Numbered from the stretch's first letter, positions 1 to 11,491 are shown. The stretch: DNA of 64,000 bases from Phytophthora quininea (GCA_011947345.1 JAAVTG010000568.1:847702-911701); one strand, 5' to 3'. The notes: generated by a model not told the origin, from the letters alone. Program-made: numbers and translations.

Positions 1-477
1 CTTGGCGACTGCGATGAAGTGGGGCAGCACCGCCTCCCCACCACCGCCAGACCTTGGGCAATGGGGATCACCACCAGCATGAGGAACACTGTCCACAGTC
101 GAAGACACTGGAACGAGGCCACCACCGCCTCTTCGAAGGCCAGAGCGATAGCTCCCCAGTCGGTGCTTCGCCCAAAGGCTGCAGCGATCTCCGTGGCATT
201 GAAAGAGGGACGAGAGGCAGGTATTGGTCTAGCAGACCGCTGGCAAAAGGGAGCGCGTCCTGCTGCATCGAAATGGTTGAGAAATTGTTAGTTTTCCATA
301 AAGATACGCCCGTTTGTTTCGTCGTTTGCACAGCACCGAGAGGACGGGGGCGGGTCGATCCATCTCCGCATCGAGCGGCTCTTGCGTCTGCAGCTGTGCA
401 TGGAGCTGGGAGGCCTTGAGTAGTAGGCAGACGCCCGCGCCCACGGGCAGGAGGCGCCGCAGCAGCCACCGCATCAT
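1..477 (-). CDS. Putative membrane protein, 5' part only (3' end outside window)
   Basis: The start codon at 477 opens a basic, then hydrophobic N-terminus (MMRWLLRRLLPVGAGVCLLL) that looks like a signal peptide or signal anchor. A proposed intron (about 336 to 240, with a CTAAC branch-like site) joins the first exon in phase to a second exon containing FNATEIAAAFGRSTDWGA and a strongly hydrophobic helix (LWTVFLMLVVIPIAQGLAVV) near the window edge. The second exon is recognised only because this frame looks protein-like. Exact splice sites are uncertain, and a nearby AG would change the frame. No family was recognised. The gene runs off the left end, so function and length cannot be judged. 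Confidence 0.45.
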
Positions 478-552
478 GGCAACACGAAGCGACGAATATT
501 TATTTGTGCGCTTTTCTTATTCTCACACGTCGCAGAAAAAGGCAACTTGTTG

Positions 553-1391
553 TCAGTGCTCGCTGTTGTTGCAGCGCTTCTCATTTTCCATGAGCGTGTG
601 GAGTTTGCGGAGTTCGGTCATACGCTCGAGGATCTCTCGCTCAATTGGGACGGCCACTTCAGGTCTTCCTAGAGAGATCATTTCGGCCATGTAGCTCTTG
701 CGGGACTCGACTTCGTGGAGCACGGCATCGTAGAGCTCTTCCAGTTGCGCCAGGCGGCTTTTGTGGCGTTTGCCGCTGCGAAGAGCAGATGCGTGGGAAA
801 GCTCCTTGTCCAGTAGATCTGCAAGTAGCGAGTCACAATGAGAGAAAAATAGTGTTGTTCTTCCAAGCAGCAGATTCGTACCGGCTCCAGGCAACAATTC
901 GCGGGGCAGGATGCTGCCCGTCGTGAAGGAAAACGTTTGCTGCAGCTTCTCCTTCTCTTGGTTGGGTGCTCTCCTATGATATTCATAAACGATGAGAAGA
1001 CTGCATTGGCCAGCAGCGTATGTGCTCGCGTACTTGATGTAGCTCCGTCGACTAGCGTCCAGCTCCTTCTTGATCGCGTCCATCTCCTTCTCAATCTCGC
1101 TCAACGGCTTCTTGCGCGACGCGAGGTAGTCGATCGGGTGGAACTGCAGTCGAACGTTCAGTCTCAATCAAAACTCGAGAGCTCACGGCAACGCACCTCC
1201 GGCAATTCGCCTTTGAAATTGGAAAAGCTCGGGGCTTTAATCGCTCGGCTGGACGTCTTCGCTACTAGGCGTTGAGTCCTCGAGTCGACACCTGCTACAC
1301 CTCCACCAGGTATGAACGGCGCTCGGGTTCCTTCTCGCGGCTTCACTTTTAGCTCTGAACCACGCGCTAAGCAGTTAGTCGTCGGCGCCAA
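553..1391 (-). CDS. UPF0193 (EVG1/C22orf23-like) protein, predicted flagellar
   Basis: Four exons are predicted: 1391-1197, 1143-1034, 973-882 and 818-553. The introns (53, 60 and 63 nt) have GT-AG ends and keep the frame. The N-terminus carries the family's proline-glycine motif (FIPGGGVAG) followed by a region ending SFSNFKGELPE. The C-terminus has the conserved block RLAQLEELYDAVLHEVESRK and MAEMISLGRPEVAVPIEREI, which resembles the end of animal UPF0193 proteins. The family has no known biochemical activity and, to my knowledge, occurs mainly in ciliated or flagellated eukaryotes. That fits the CCDC96 gene just upstream on the same strand. Exon joins rest on splice motifs and frame, not on transcripts. 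Confidence 0.68.
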
Positions 1392-1749
1392 TTCAATTCA
1401 TCGCTACAACGTTGCCACGCACTCGGATACGAAACCCTGGGCTTGGATGTCCCGCAGTACAACTTCTTCAGCAGTCGTCCGGCCTCGGTATCCCCACCAA
1501 ATGCCCTGCAGGAACAATGTCAAGATATATCGGCATGCTTTTCTCCCATCACGTACTTCCAAGCTCCAGCAGTGCGATCGGCTGGGTCACCATTGCTGTC
1601 GTCCTGCATCGTGGTGTTCCGCTACTGAAACAAAAAGTGGTTTCACGATGTCAAATATTTTTGAAGAGACTGAGTCGTGACGGCAGCAAACACTTTCCTC
1701 CAGCTTTTATCATATCTTGACTGCATGCGGGCGGAGTCGGAGCCTACGA
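1392..1749. other. Intergenic, upstream of UPF0193 gene
   Basis: This is 358 bp between the start of the UPF0193 gene and the end of CCDC96, both read on the minus strand. The short plus-strand open frames here have no recognisable protein features. It presumably holds the UPF0193 promoter, but I saw no clear Inr motif. Confidence 0.4.
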
Positions 1750-2915
1750 CTACTTGGTCTTGGCAGCCCTCTTCCCCAGGTCCTTAATCATTCCAGAAAG
1801 CAATGTGTGTCGCTGAACAAGCTCGGCGCGACGGCGCTCAAGATCCACCAGATCGCTCTCCCTCTTTCAAAGTCCTCGATCAGCAGCTCCGACTTGGCAA
1901 AGCCTTCCTTGCTCTTTAGTCGAGCTGCGAGCTGGCGTGTGGCGTCGCGGTCTTTCTTCTTGTGTGCGAGTTGGTCGCGATTGGCTGTGAGCGCCTCCTC
2001 GAGCTCCTGCGAGTCGCGCTTGAGCGTTTGATTCTCTGCCAAAACGAACTGCAGCTTCTCCTTGATGTGCGTCAACACCTGCACCGTACTGGTCGTCTTC
2101 TTGCGCAGCTTGTGCAGTTCTTCGTTGCGCTCCTCGATCTTCTCGTTCAGCGTCTGGTTTTCGATCTTGAGCTGCTCAAAGTCGATGAGGTGCAGTCCCT
2201 CCGCGAGCTGCTCCTTGGCGTGAAGCTGCAGTTCCAACTTTTTAAGATGCGTGCGCAGGTTGATGTGCTTCAGCCGCACCTTCTCGACGTCCTGGTCTTT
2301 CCGCATCTCTGCAGCTTCAAACTGGGCGATTACTCGCTTGGCAATGGGCTTCCCTGTCCGCAAGTTCTCGGCGTTCCGCGCCACCTCGCGCTTGAACTCC
2401 AGGAAGGCGTCCTGAATCTCCGTCACCTTGGCCTCCTTTTCGTCCAGCCTCCCCTGCAACTCCAGCGCCACCTTGTCGTACTGGGACTGTGCCGTCACTG
2501 TCTGCACTTTGGCTTCGTGGACGCTGCGCAGACACTCGAGATACCGCTTGGCGTTCTCGCTGGCGCTGGCCTTGTCGTCGCGTTTGGCAGCGTTGGCCGA
2601 GTCCGCTGCAGCGCCCGATCCGGCACTTGCCTCCTGGTTCTTTTGCAGCAGCGCGGCAATGCGGCGCTGCAATCTGCGAGCACAGAAGCATTTAATTCTT
2701 AGCCCTGTAACACTTGCAAAGGGGCGACGCTACTTGGTGTTGCGCTGTGTCAACTCATCGCGGAGATCGGAGGCCTCCGAGATGGCCGCTCGCAGTCGTC
2801 TTGCTTCCAGTCTGGCGGCCTCCTCGTCGTCCAGCTCGTCCTCGTCGTCATGGTCATCCTCTTGGTGCTCTTCCTCCTCCTCCTCGGGCGTTGTCTCCTG
2901 GTTGCTCGGCTTCAT
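1750..2915 (-). CDS. CCDC96: CCDC96/CFAP184-like axonemal coiled-coil protein (DUF4201)
   Basis: Exon 1 (2915-2734) encodes an acidic Glu/Asp-rich head. A 60-nt intron (2733-2674) leads to a long alpha-helical exon. The signature block includes GLHLIDFEQLKIENQTLNEK and LHKLRKKTTSTVQVLTHIKE, strongly like the DUF4201 coiled coil of CCDC96 and CCDC113. In other flagellates these two form a complex near the radial spokes of the axoneme. Near the C-terminus the frame breaks at about 1858-1865 (a GGG run). One base appears to be missing, and the shifted frame continues as DLVDLERRRAELVQRH to a stop at 1750. It is divergent from the FtsJ gene, with only 76 bp between start codons. CCDC113 is the alternative assignment. 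Confidence 0.72.
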
Positions 2916-2991
2916 CGCTTGCTGGACGATCGCAATTGCTGCACGACAACTTGAAGCGACGCCAAGGTTTTAGAGATGGCTACATTGTAAT
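2916..2991. promoter_or_regulatory. Very short bidirectional promoter region (CCDC96 / FtsJ)
   Basis: Only 76 bp separate the start codon of CCDC96 (minus, 2915) from that of the FtsJ-family gene (plus, 2992). All core promoter elements not inside the transcribed regions must fit here. No canonical Inr was identified by eye. Confidence 0.5.
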
Positions 2992-3791
2992 ATGTTTGCT
3001 CGACCGAGGACGTTGACCTGCTCAGCGCCGCTGCGCGCCTTCAAGAGCCTCAAGGGCAAGTCGAACGCCAGCGCGCGCTGGGTGCGGAGGCAGTGGGGCG
3101 ACCCGGCGGTCAAGCAGGCCAAGCGCGAGGGCCTGCGGTCGAGAGCCGCCTTCAAGCTGCGCGAGATTAACGACGTGCGTGCGTACCCATACAAGTTCCA
3201 AAGCTGTCCAAGCTTGACGACACTTTTTTGCTTTAGCGCTTCCAGTTGCTCAAACGAGGAGACGTGGTGCTGGACTTGGGGGCTGCTCCTGGCGGCTGGA
3301 CGCAGGTGGCGGTGGAAGCGACGGCCCCCAAGCACAAGGTGGACGCATGCAATCCTCGGGTGGTGGCGCTGGACTTGCGGCACTTTGACCCCGTGGAAGG
3401 AGCTGCCATTGTGGTGGGGGATTTCCGCCAGGACAAAGTGAGAGCGCAGCTAGATGAGCTACTGGACGGCCGCAGGGCCAATGTGGTGCTGAGCGACATG
3501 GCGCCGAGTTTCTCGGGCAACTTCCTCACGGACAGCCAGCAGCAGCTGCGGCTGTGTCATAATGCGCTCAAGATGGCCGAGCTGTATCTCAAGCCCGGAG
3601 GGAACTTTGCGACCAAGATCTTACGGTGCGATGGCTCGGAGGAGTTTCGGGCGGACCTCAAGGCAGCGTTCGACGTGGTGAAGGCCATGAAGCCGCAGTC
3701 GTCTAGACCCGAGTCCACCGAGATGTTTTTGGTGGCGAAAGGGTTCAAGGGCAAGTCGGCAAAGGATAAAGACGCAGACAGCAACCAGTAA
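2992..3791 (+). CDS. FtsJ/RrmJ-family rRNA 2'-O-methyltransferase (MRM2-like, probably mitochondrial)
   Basis: Two exons (2992-3174 and 3237-3791) are joined across a 62-nt GT-AG intron, giving about 245 residues, normal for the family. The expected K-D-K-E tetrad is visible: Lys in LRSRAAFKL, Asp in VVLSDMAPSFSG, Lys in NFATKILR and Glu in RPESTEMFLVAKGF. The S-adenosylmethionine loop is VVLDLGAAPGGWTQV. Family members methylate a uridine ribose in the peptidyl-transferase region of large-subunit rRNA. The basic, Ser/Arg-rich N-terminus without acidic residues resembles a mitochondrial presequence, so an MRM2 role is inferred. MAPSFSG replaces the commoner MAPN.SG. The frame is intact and ends in a lysine-rich tail. 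Confidence 0.88.
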
Positions 3792-4064
3792 TTGAGCGAT
3801 GCTGTATTGTTCAATGCCTACAGTGTCGCTACTCGTTACCCACTCACTTCTCCTCTATTCAAATTCTTCGGACGGAAGGGAAACCCCGAGACAGAAGAAT
3901 TGTGGGTGGCGCTAGCGCTCTCGTCGTGTGCGCAGCGGTCGGAAGTGGCCTCTTCGATCGAGGCCACTCCATTTTTTTCTTGAAACATGCAAATACCCAG
4001 TAGTAAAAAAACAAGAAGCGTCCGCTATCGCGCCGAGAGCCGCTATGCACAGCACGACTGCGGC
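3792..4064. other. Short convergent intergenic region
   Basis: This separates the convergent 3' ends of the FtsJ-family gene and the myosin gene. It is AT-richer than its neighbours. Nothing else is visible. Confidence 0.4.
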
Positions 4065-7000
4065 TTAGTTGAGGTCTTGGCCGAGCCGCAGTGCAAGAAG
4101 CGTATCGTTGTACTGGTTGAAGGCGTCCTGGATGTCGTCCTGCAACTGCATGGCCAGCGGAATCAGCTCCATGTTCACGTTGCCACCGATCTGTGCCGAG
4201 GCCGCCACCCGCGGTGCCAGCACCTTCACGGCGTGGATCATCTCCTGGAGCTCAGTGTCCTGGCGCACGTCGCCAGCAGCGTAGATGATCTTCTGCAGCA
4301 ACTGGTGCACCAACTGCTCCACCTCCTGCAGGTCTGCATCGTTCAGCGGCTCGGCATCAGCAGCATTGGCCAACGCCTCGCGCTCCTCCTCTTCCCAACG
4401 CTTGCGGGCCTCAGCGTACGCCTCGCGCTCGCAAATGTCCTGAGTGCGGAGCGTCAAGTTCAGGAAGCGATCCATGTGGATGTTCAGCAGGGCGTCCGGC
4501 ATCTGGGTCAGCACCTGCGTCATGTAGCGGTTCATTTCTTTTTCACGACGGATAATGAACTTCTCCTCCTGGTTCTTGCCGATCATCGACGAGAACGGGT
4601 GGCGCTTCGGGAAGCGTGGGAACCAAGGAGCGCGCTTGCCGCGACGACCCGAAGCCGCTGCCTTCAGCTCTTGGTGCAGCGCGTTAAAGTCATTGTAGCG
4701 ACCTCCAACGAGCCACGCTGTCTTGGACTGCTCCAGAATGTCCCGTCCCCAGGTCACACGCAGCACATACTCCGTGTACTCGTCGCCCCAGTTCTGATCC
4801 TGCTGCTTGCGGTGTCCCAGCATAGTGCACGTAAGGATGCCGCCCTTGTATGGGATCGGGGGCCCGTCGGGAATTCCTGAATCTTCTCCACCGGGTTAAT
4901 TAGGTTCTCGTCGTCGGCAGACATAACAGGACCAGCGGGGGCCTCGCCACCTTCGCCGAACAGGTCACGGCCAGCCTGAGCAAGCTGCTCCTGGCGGAGC
5001 GCGTCACCCGCAACAGCCTCGCCCTCGATCTTGGCGTTGTCGCCGGCCACCCAGCTCATGTCCGCGTTCTGAAGCGATTCCTGGCCGACCATAGCGCCCG
5101 CGACGCCCATGGAACCGGCAGCACCGATCTGGCCAGCTTGGCCCGCAGTCGCCTGCATCGGCTGGACCGACCCGAGAGTAGCAGGTCCGTTGCCAGCAAC
5201 ACCGGCAACACCCAGCGTGCCGAGGGCAGCAGCGGCGCTCAACGTGCCAGCCATAGCAGCCTTCTTTTGCTGTTCGTCGTACGCGTTTAGCTTACGAAGC
5301 GCAGCAGCTTCGGCATCGTGCGCAAGCGAGGCATCTTGTGCGGCTTGTGCTGCATCCTGTGCAGCCAACGCGGCAGCCAGAGAAGCGGCCTGAGCATGCT
5401 CCACAGCGGCCTGACGCTTTGCTTCCTCGCGGCCCACCGAACGACGATAGGCGCGTTGAATCGCTGTAGCAGCGGCGCCGCGCTTTAGCTCCAACTGGTG
5501 TTGACGCTCCAGCTCCTCCTCCTCTTCCTGGATACGACGCTGGCGTTCTTCCTCCTCCTTCTGCAGTCGCAACGCTTCCTGCTCTGCAGCAAGGCGTCGG
5601 GCCTCCTCGACGGCCAGACGTGCCTTGCGGATGTGGTGAAGACGCTGCACAAAGTGGCGCTGGGCCTGGATACCATAGAACGCTGTCAGCCAACGCTTCT
5701 TAGCTGACTTCTTCTTCTCCTGCTCGGCACGCGCAGCTTCCTCGGCTAATCGCTTGCGCATCTTCTCATCCTCCACCTGCGTGCGGCGCTTCTCGGTCTT
5801 CTTGCGGCCTAAACGACCGCGCACAAGCGACTGAATCTTCACAGCGGCCGAGTTCTTGTGGGCGAGGTCCGCGGCCATCTTCACGCGAGTCTGCTCCAGG
5901 AGTTTCCTGAACGCATTAGCGGCAAGGACGCCACCAATCGCCATCTTCCAGTGCTTCTGCGCCAGAGCCTTCTTTCGCATCGCCTGCCGGTGAGCATTTC
6001 GGCGACGGATAAATTGTTTGCGGACTGCAAACATGCGCATGACAGCCTGCATCTTGATGATAGCAGCTTTACGCTTTCTGGTGTCCTCCAGCAGCCACAA
6101 GAAGGCTCGCTGAGCAAGCACCTTGGCCAACGCGTATCGCCAACGACGACGTGCCAGCCACTTCCGCAGGCGTGCCACGATCCATGGGCCCATCTTCTTC
6201 ATGTCAACCTTCAGCAGGGCATCGAGCAGAGCAATCTTGCCTGTCTTGAAAAACACCTTGGTGCGACCCAAACGGTACGCATCCGGATCCACGCGGAAAG
6301 ACCACAGCACAGCCTCCGTGAAGGTGCGGTCGTTGTAAGCATTGAACATCGGAGTGACCGATGGCGGCAGCACAGGCTTGTAAATGCGGCAGATTTCTTC
6401 GTATGACACACGCGTCGGCAGACCAACCTTGAGCAGCTCGCAGGTGGCGAGCATACCGGAGCAACGCAGCTGGTCCACGACGTATCCGTGGTCGAACAGA
6501 CCCGGAGTCATTGTTGAGTTGGGCTTGATGCATCGAATGAAGTTGCAGCGCGTCGCGTTCAGCGTGTCTGTCAAATCCTGCATCTGGTCGCAGAACTTGG
6601 CCGACACGCTCAGCTTGTGCAGCTGACTCGTGTTGCTCGAACTGTTCATCGTGAACAAGTCCAGTTTGGACGAGAACAGGTCCTTGATGAGGGACGACTT
6701 GCTGGACGTCACGAAATCCTCCAGATCCTTGGGGATCGTATCGTTGTTCTTGTCGATGAAGTTGCCGATCGTGTAAGGCACACGCGTGGCAAAGTGCTTC
6801 ACGATGAACTCGTATTTCTTGTCCTTCTCGTGCGGAGGCAGGAAGTGCGGGTGGGTCGAGTGCGTCTTGTGCAGCGTGGCATTCCACTTCTCGTCGGACG
6901 GTTTGGGCATCTTGGCCTCCTGGTCCAGGAGCGGCAGGATACCGTTCGGCTTCATCGAGATCAAATCGATACACTCACGGTTGTCGGGCCAAATAATCTT

Positions 7001-8683
7001 GCCAACCTCGATACCTTCCGCAGCGAACAGCTCCTGCTCAGCGATGAATACCTGCTGGTTGAAAGTGGCCTGTAGGGCCTCGTTGGCGTAGTTGATAAGC
7101 AGCTGCTCAAAGTCGTTCTCCTCGAAAGACTCGAACCCAAAGATATCAAGCACGCCAATAAACGGCAGCGAGCTGTCGCCGTGGCCAAGCGAGTTGTTGA
7201 TCTTGTACAGAATCCACTTGAACAGGTGGTTGTAAATGGACTTGGCAATAGCATCACGCACATAGCTTCCCTCCTTGGCAGTACGCTTAATCGTAAAGTT
7301 CTCGGTGCGTGTCGAAATCTCGCGTGTGGTGATCACGTGCAGCAAGCTAGCACTGTCCACACCAAGCAGCTCAGCGCACGACGCGACGTACTTTTGGGCT
7401 TCTGGCGTCACCTCACCAGCATCGCCCTCCGCAGTCTCGCGGTCTTTCAAACGAATGTTACCTAGGTGCAGCAGACCCGATAGGATCGTCCAGACCTGCT
7501 TCTGCAGCGCCGCATCAATATTCACTGAGCCTAGCGCACTCGTCACTTCATCGAACAAGATTTCATCGTCCACGTTCGGGTCGGACACGCAGCCGCTCTG
7601 GTTCAGGTACTCAAAGTTGTTCACCGACTCGAGCTTCAACTCCTTGGACAGCGCAGAATCCGCGCCCGACAGCAGGAAGTAGAAAATGTGAAAGTTACGC
7701 TCACCCGGGATCTGCGCCACGACACGGAACTTCTCCAGCAGGTACGTCTCGATGAAAGCGCCGGTCAGCGTGTTCTCGCCAGGCTTGAACTGCAGCTTCA
7801 TGAACTTGCCAAAACGGGACGAGTTGTGGTTGCGCAGGGTTTTGCGTTACCGAAGGCTTCCAGGATGGGGTTGGTGTCCCACAGCCGCTTGTCCAGCTCC
7901 AGCGCGATATCCTGCTGCTTCTCATTGCCCTTGGTGGCGGTAAACGCCAGGTGCTCTCTCGACGTTAGGTACCGCAGCACGATCTTGGAGGTCTCAGTCT
8001 TCCCAGCTCCAGACTCGCCCGAAATGACGATACTCTGGCACTGCGCGGGGTGCGCAAGGCCATCTGCTGGAAGGCCACTTCTGCAATGGCGTACGGGTGC
8101 GGGGGCGGTCCCCCATCTGGGTCTTGATGTAGTCCGTAACCTTGGGCTCCACCGTCTTGACGAGCGGATTGACGGCGATCAGCACGTTGGCCATGAGCGT
8201 GTAGGGCCGGAGGTTGTCCATCTTGGAGCGCACGTAGAGGTTCTCGAGGATGCCGGCCTCGTGGATGTAGTAGAGGCTCGTCATGTCGTCCACAACGCGC
8301 GGGTTGACCTTGTATAGGTCGCCGATGTCGCGCATGTCGACCTTCTCCTGGCCGAACTTGCCGTTGACCACGAGCAGCATGCCCTGCTCCGGGTTCTCGC
8401 TCGGCTCGTAGCGCACGATCTCCACGACACGCCACACGCGCTCCGGGTCGGGGATCCAGATGTGGGCGCCCACCTCCACGGGCGTGTGCTGCAGCGCCGC
8501 CACCACCTCCTGCGTGTTGCGGCGGCGCGCCGAGTTCTGCGCGCGCTTCTTGTTCTCCAGCACCAGGCGCTGCGCGATGCTCAGGTTGGCCTCGTCCACG
8601 GGCGCCGCGCTGTGCCGCTGGAAGCGGTCGTACGACGGCAGCGCGCTGGACGGCGCCATCTCCACGCGCGGCTTGCCCGACAT
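4065..8683 (-). CDS. Unconventional myosin heavy chain with IQ motifs and C-terminal PX domain
   Basis: This is a motor protein of roughly 1,540 residues. An SH3-like start ([17 protein letters not shown]) precedes a motor domain with P-loop [12 protein letters not shown], switch I NSSRFGKF, switch [10 protein letters not shown] and the actin-contact segment [10 protein letters not shown]. Several IQ motifs follow (for example [16 protein letters not shown] and [17 protein letters not shown]), then an Ala/Gln-rich linker. A C-terminal PX domain ([13 protein letters not shown], then [14 protein letters not shown]) suggests phosphoinositide membrane binding. PX-tailed myosins are known from oomycetes and related protists. 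The frame is broken four times, each consistent with one missing base: about 8105 (run of Cs), 8045, 7848 and 4877. Because every domain is intact on both sides of each break, I treat these as sequence errors. No introns are required. Confidence 0.88.
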
Positions 8684-9928
8684 GGCCTACTTAGCTTAGT
8701 ACACAGGGAGCAGCTCGAGGGTCTGGGTCCAAAGCGCTTCTGACTCTCTCAAGCGGTCGGCTCTCTCTGCTGCTCTGCTGGCTGTTCCGCCCACTACGAG
8801 AGACTGCAACGAGTCTCGACGCGACGAAGAGGGGGCGAAGCGATTGTGCCGACTAAGCTTCAGGGTGTGGCTAGAATGTCGTTCGTACGGGGTCTGTTCC
8901 AGCGACATTCCGTCAACCTTAGCCGTAATCGGCGTTGAAGTACGTGGCATGTCGCTGGCGGGGTTTGACACAGATCGTGAGGGCCTCGGACGGGGAGCGA
9001 GGACATTGGCGCCGAGGAAGGCGGGGGCAAGGTGGCGAGGCGGTGGCGGCGGTGGCAGCAGCAGCAAGAACCGCGGTGGGATCTGTCGTGGGCTTGTCGC
9101 CGCCTGCCCCGGTGTCCGCTGAGGAAGCTGCACGTTCTAGCGCACGATGCGAGAGAGCGACGGGCGGGCGGCCGCGATCAACGTCGGCGGAATGCGCTGC
9201 ATATTATGTATATTATGTGGGTCTATCGCTGACGGAGGTGGAAGATGTCAAGGTGGTTCAGGGTGACTCTATGCAAGGATGTGTCTAGGAGAACCTCCAA
9301 TCGGGCCGCATTCAGTTTGGAAGAGCGCGTCCTGGAGATGGAAGCATGCTTCGAGGACAAGGAAGAACATGGGTGTCATGGACTGAGAGAGCCTACAAGG
9401 CGCTACGGCAGTCGCGTGGAAGGAAGCGCGGTGGGGGTTCTTAAGGTGAAAAGGGAGTCGGCATCGTGGACAAGCCGTGGGCTGGTCATGTCGAAGCGAA
9501 GACCAACGTGCGTGGCAAGTTCGTGGACTGCGGCTAGAGGCGTATTGCAGGCTTTGATATCGGTAGCCGTGCTATTGGTCGTTGAAGTGACCAAGACTAG
9601 ACACTCGTCTAAGTTTCTCCTGCAAGCTACGTCGAAACAACGACGCCAAGAACACCAAGTCCTGAACGACAGCATGGCCACCACTGTAACTACGACTATG
9701 GGGGCTGCGATGGCGATGGATGCGGTCGCTGGTACGTTGAGTCCCCATACATCCCATTTTGACTACGCGCGTCGGCGATCGATCCAGTCTACTCCGCTTC
9801 GGTCTCCGACAGGCAATCCCGACTGGGTCATTTCATTACGATTCGAAGTCACATCTTCGACTACGGCATGATGCTAGACTAACGAGTTCTCAAGCTCTAT
9901 TTGTAGAAGTCACGCGTTGACCAAATAT
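8684..9928. other. Intergenic, upstream of myosin and downstream of pyruvate kinase A1
   Basis: This is 1.2 kb without a convincing gene. Open frames on both strands (for example plus 9245-9871) are low complexity and lack domain-like features. The part next to 8684 should contain the myosin promoter. An AT-rich tatattatgtatattatg stretch lies near 9200. Confidence 0.4.
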
Positions 9929-11439
9929 TTACTCGACGTACAGCACCTTCAGCAGGTTCGTCGACCCGGACTTGGCCTCCTGGATGCCGTGCACGGCAAC
10001 CACCGCGTCGCCCTTCTTCAGCCAGCCCAGCTCCTTGCCAGTCTCCGTCGCGCGGTACAGGATCGAGTCGGTGCCGATCATCGAGCCCACGCAGCGAGCC
10101 ACAACGCCCTTCACAAAGCCCTCCGTCTGACGAGCAGTCTGCTCCAGAGCAGTCAAGACAAACACCGGCATCTGAGGACGGTACTTAGCAACAAGACGAG
10201 CCGTGTTGCCCGTCTCCGTCAGCACCACCAGCATCTTGGCGTCAATGTCGATGGCCGTCTTCACGGCCGACGACGCCACGGCCTCCGCCGTCTGCATCGG
10301 GCCGTTCACGTCCAGCACGGCGTTGCGCAGCGACTGGTACACGTCGTTGTAGTGGATGGCGGTCTCGGCCTGCAGGCACGTCGCGGCCATCACCTCCACA
10401 GCCTGCGTCGGGTAGTCGCCGTTGGCGCTCTCGCCCGAGAGCATCACAGCGTCCGTGCCGTCCAGGACGGCGTTGGCCACATCCGTGCACTCGGCACGGG
10501 TCGGGCGCGGCGCCTTGATCATCGATTCCAGCATCTGCGTGGCCGTGACCACCGGCTTGCCGGCCAGGTTGGCCTTGCGGATCATCATCTTCTGCGCCAG
10601 GAACACCGTCTCGGGAGGGATCTCCATGCCCAGGTCACCACGAGCAACCATGATGCCGTCGGTCTTCTCCAGGATCTCGTCGAAGTTCTCCATGCCCTCG
10701 TGCGACTCGATCTTCGAGATGATCTTGATGCCGCGACCGCGGGGGCCCAGCACCTTGCGGATGTTGTCGAGGTCCTGGCCCGTGCGCACAAAGGAAGCAG
10801 CAATGTAGTCGATGCCGTGCACAAGGCCCCAGTTGACGAGGTCGTCCTCGTCCTTCTCGGTCAGCGTGGGGAGCAGCACCTTGCAGCCGGGCAGGTTCAT
10901 GTTCTTGCGCTCGCCGAGCGTGGCCGTGTTGTTGGCGCGGCAAACAATGCCGTTGTCCTTGATCTCCACGACCGTCAGCACCAGCGACCCGTCGGCAACA
11001 AGAACGGAGCCGCCGACCTGCACGGACTGCGGAAGCTCCGGGTACGAGCACGCGATCTTGGTCTCGTCTCCGAGGAACTCGTAGTCCGTGGTCAGCTCGA
11101 TGAGCGAGTCCTTCTGGATTGTCACCTTGTCCTTGTTGGCCAGGAAACCGGTACGGATTTCAGGGCCCTTCGTGTCTAGCATGATGGCCACGTTCTTGTT
11201 GGGGCGCTTGGCGAGGGCGGCACGCAGGCGGGTCAAACACGCCAGGTGACTGGCGTGGTCGCCGTGCGAGAAGTTGAAGCGAGCCACGTTCATGCCGGCG
11301 TCGATGAGCTTGAGCAGACCCTCCTCGGACCAGCAGGCGGGGCCCAGCGTGCAGAAGATCTTGGTCTTGCGCTGCACGCCTTCGACGTTGGCCTTGATGC
11401 AGTCGGCGCTCTGCAGGTTCAGGAGAGAGCGGCAGACAT
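9929..11439 (-). CDS. Pyruvate kinase, type A copy 1 (PK-A1)
   Basis: This enzyme converts phosphoenolpyruvate and ADP to pyruvate and ATP in cytosolic glycolysis. About 503 residues cover the complete fold: FNFSHGDH, MLDTKGPEIRTGF, the catalytic-lysine segment IKIISKIESHEGMENF, RGDLGMEIPPE and APRPTRAECTDVANAVLDGT. The coding sequence is nearly identical to A2 and A3, but similarity stops about 14 bp before the start codon and a few codons before the stop (ending KVLYVE, not KVLFVE). One C of the CTCTCCC run just after the start (about 11421) is missing relative to A2/A3, shifting the first codons. I treat this as a sequence error; if real, the first seven or so codons would be out of frame. 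An Inr-like promoter lies at 11478-11491. B1 lies 1.25 kb upstream on the same strand. Confidence 0.93.
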
Positions 11440-11477
11440 GGTCGATGGGGTGGTGTGGTGCTTGGAGGCTTCTTGTC

Positions 11478-11491
11478 CAAATGAAGAATGA
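11478..11491 (-). promoter_or_regulatory. Inr-like core promoter of PK-A1
   Basis: On the minus strand it reads TCATTCTTCATTTG, about 40-50 bp before the start codon. This matches the oomycete initiator (TCATTYY) followed by a T-rich flank. The position agrees with the equivalent motifs of the other glycolytic genes here. Confidence 0.6.

Noticed and set aside
4065..8683. Myosin as a pseudogene because of four frame breaks
   Set aside because: All breaks are one-base losses, every functional motif is intact, and the same error type occurs in essential genes nearby.
8696..9133. 145-codon minus-strand open frame just upstream of myosin
   Set aside because: Low complexity (Pro/Leu/Arg runs), not in a conserved position; more likely the myosin 5' region.
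9245..9871. 208-codon plus-strand open frame downstream of PK-A1
   Set aside because: No recognisable motif or protein-like pattern; probably chance in GC-rich DNA.
9917..11179. Long open frame antisense to PK-A1 (about 420 codons), with equivalents opposite A2, A3 and B2 (up to about 525 codons)
   Set aside because: They mirror the GC-rich third positions of the PK genes, are rich in His/Arg/Leu, have no start context or domain, and vary exactly with the PK copies.
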